A stretch of 64,000 bases of DNA, taken from positions 1-64,000 of the forward strand of contig UBKJ01000028.1 of assembly GCA_900465915.1 (NCBI GenBank), written 5' to 3'. Below, piece by piece: positions 62,983-64,000 of this stretch. Each line of letters starts with the position of its first letter. Position 1 is the stretch's first letter. The notes under the pieces are model-generated. The model saw only the letters and a program-made list of their open reading frames with translations, was not told where the DNA came from and ran no database searches. The translations under genes and the position numbers were made by a program. Origin of the DNA: Hyphomicrobiales bacterium (lineage in GTDB: Bacteria > Pseudomonadota > Alphaproteobacteria > Rhizobiales > Rhizobiaceae).

Positions 62983-63877
62983 GACCGTCGTCCTCGACCG
63001 GGTCACGAAACGCTATGGCGGCTTCGCCGCCATCAGCGAGGCCGGCTTCCGGCTCGGCGCCGGCGAAAGCGTGGCGCTGGTCGGCCATAACGGCGCGGGC
63101 AAGACCACGCTGATCAAGCTGATGCTGGGGCTGATCCGCCCTAGCGAGGGCGCGGTGCGGGTGCTGGGCGAGGACCCGGCGGCGGGCGACTTCGCGGCGC
63201 GGCTGCGGCTCGGCTACCTGCCGGAGCACGTCTCCTTCAACATGGCGCTGACCGGCGAGGAGACGCTGCGCTTCTACGCCCGGCTCAAGCGCGCCCCGGC
63301 CGGCCAGGCGGCGGCGCTTCTGGAGCGCGTCGGCCTCGCCGAGGCGGCGGGGCGGCGGGTCGGCTCCTATTCCAAGGGCATGCGGCAGCGGCTCGGCCTG
63401 GCGCAGGCGCTGCTGGGGCGGCCCTCGGTGCTGCTGCTCGACGAGCCGACCACCGGCCTCGACCCCGCGTTGCGCCAGAGCTTTTACGACATTCTCGACC
63501 ATCTGCGGCGGGAGGGGACCACCATCCTCATGTCCTCGCACGCGCTGACCGAGCTCGAGACGCGGGTGGGGCGCGTCATCATCGCCAACCGGGGCAAGGT
63601 GATCGCCGACGGCTCGCTCGACGCGCTGCGGAAGATTTCGCAATTGCCGCTGCGCGTCCGCGTGCAGGCCGCCGACCTGTCGCGTCTGCCGGCCGGGCTG
63701 CGCTGGCGCCGTCTCGGGCCCGACCTCGCCGAAACCGAGGCCCCGGCGGAGGGCAAGATGGCGCTGCTGCGCGAGATCGTGGCCATGAACGACAATCTGA
63801 CCGAACTCGACCTCATCCCGCCGACGCTGGACGAGCTTTACGCGCATTTCCTGACCATGGGGGAGGCGGCGCAATGA
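62975..63877 (+). CDS. nosF: NosF, ATPase of the NosFYD maturation transporter
   Basis: A 300-residue ABC ATPase. Walker A GHNGAGKT at residues 37-44, signature YSKGMRQRLGLAQALLG, Walker B VLLLDEPTTGLDP, switch His in LMSSHALTELE. It partners NosY to move sulfur or a sulfur-containing species for CuZ assembly. Overlaps nosD and nosY. Confidence 0.93.
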   Translation: MTETVVLDRVTKRYGGFAAISEAGFRLGAGESVALVGHNGAGKTTLIKLMLGLIRPSEGAVRVLGEDPAAGDFAARLRLGYLPEHVSFNMALTGEETLRFYARLKRAPAGQAAALLERVGLAEAAGRRVGSYSKGMRQRLGLAQALLGRPSVLLLDEPTTGLDPALRQSFYDILDHLRREGTTILMSSHALTELETRVGRVIIANRGKVIADGSLDALRKISQLPLRVRVQAADLSRLPAGLRWRRLGPDLAETEAPAEGKMALLREIVAMNDNLTELDLIPPTLDELYAHFLTMGEAAQ

Positions 63878-64000
63878 GCAACATCCTCCTCATCGCGGCC
63901 AAGGAGATACAGGAAGGCCTGCGCAACCGCTGGGTGCTAGCGACGACGCTGCTTCTGGCGGCGCTGGCGCTGAGCATGAGCTTCCTCGGCGGTGCGCCGA
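63874..64000 (+). CDS. nosY: NosY, membrane subunit of NosFYD (5' end only)
   Basis: The first 42 codons are present, cut by the window end. They read MSNILLIAAKEIQEGLRNRW then a hydrophobic helix (VLATTLLLAALALSMSFLGG), the known start of NosY. ATG 63874 overlaps the nosF stop. Expected downstream partners (nosL, nosX) are outside the window. Confidence 0.88.
   Translation, partial: MSNILLIAAKEIQEGLRNRWVLATTLLLAALALSMSFLGGAP

Overview
The window is GC-rich, densely packed DNA with short intergenic gaps and many 1-4 bp start/stop overlaps. Gene content points to an alphaproteobacterium of the Hyphomicrobiales (Rhizobiales): a gbpR-chvE-gguABC sugar locus, a ureDA-(hupE/ureJ)-BCEFG urease operon, candidate Irr-type iron boxes and a Tat-exported (clade I type) nitrous oxide reductase. 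I cannot name a genus. I see no rRNA, tRNA, CRISPR array, insertion sequence or phage gene. The DNA looks like stable chromosome or chromid rich in uptake and catabolic operons.

Layout. 1-135: 3' end of a siderophore-type ABC ATPase. 141-15897: galactose/arabinose block, with a LysR regulator (gbpR) divergent from chvE-gguA-gguB-gguC, an arabonate-type dehydratase and a sugar 1-dehydrogenase, then a galactofuranose importer (ytfQ-ytfR-ytfT-yjfF) coupled to galM, dgoK and dgoA. Import, anomer conversion, oxidation, dehydration, phosphorylation and aldol cleavage are nearly all present (De Ley-Doudoroff route, sharing early steps with oxidative arabinose breakdown). 15917-15977: a folded, possibly regulatory RNA element ahead of an EamA permease. 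16926-18383: zwf. 18656-21278: fucP-like symporter with an orphan ABC binding protein. 21778-31435: MarR regulator, SDR, two DAO-family flavoproteins, a cupin and a complete Dpp/Opp-type transporter, which together look like a catabolic unit for an unidentified amine, opine or peptide-like compound.

31451-42162: iron block. A catechol-siderophore-type ABC importer runs leftward; one of its permeases carries a single-base frameshift. Rightward come a LysR-type HTH fused to a TrpD2/YbiB-like domain, a Fiu-like TonB-dependent receptor, a PiuC/YbiX dioxygenase, a Sel1-repeat protein and an FMN alpha-hydroxy-acid oxidase. Two candidate Irr boxes flank the fusion gene. 42538-49357: six-gene operon with an AlsBAC-type sugar importer, a LacI regulator and two dehydrogenases.

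49563-55154: urease operon behind an excellent sigma-54 (-24/-12) promoter, implying nitrogen control. 55282-57231: EAL-PAS-PAS-PAS protein. 57280-64000: nosR-Z-D-F-Y (nosY cut by the window end) behind a perfect TTGCG-N4-CGCAA palindrome of the NnrR/DNR type. The most unusual items are the HTH-TrpD2 fusion inside an iron locus, the structured RNA element at 15917-15977, the frameshifted permease, and a recurring GC hairpin placed directly after the first, binding-protein gene of four importer operons.
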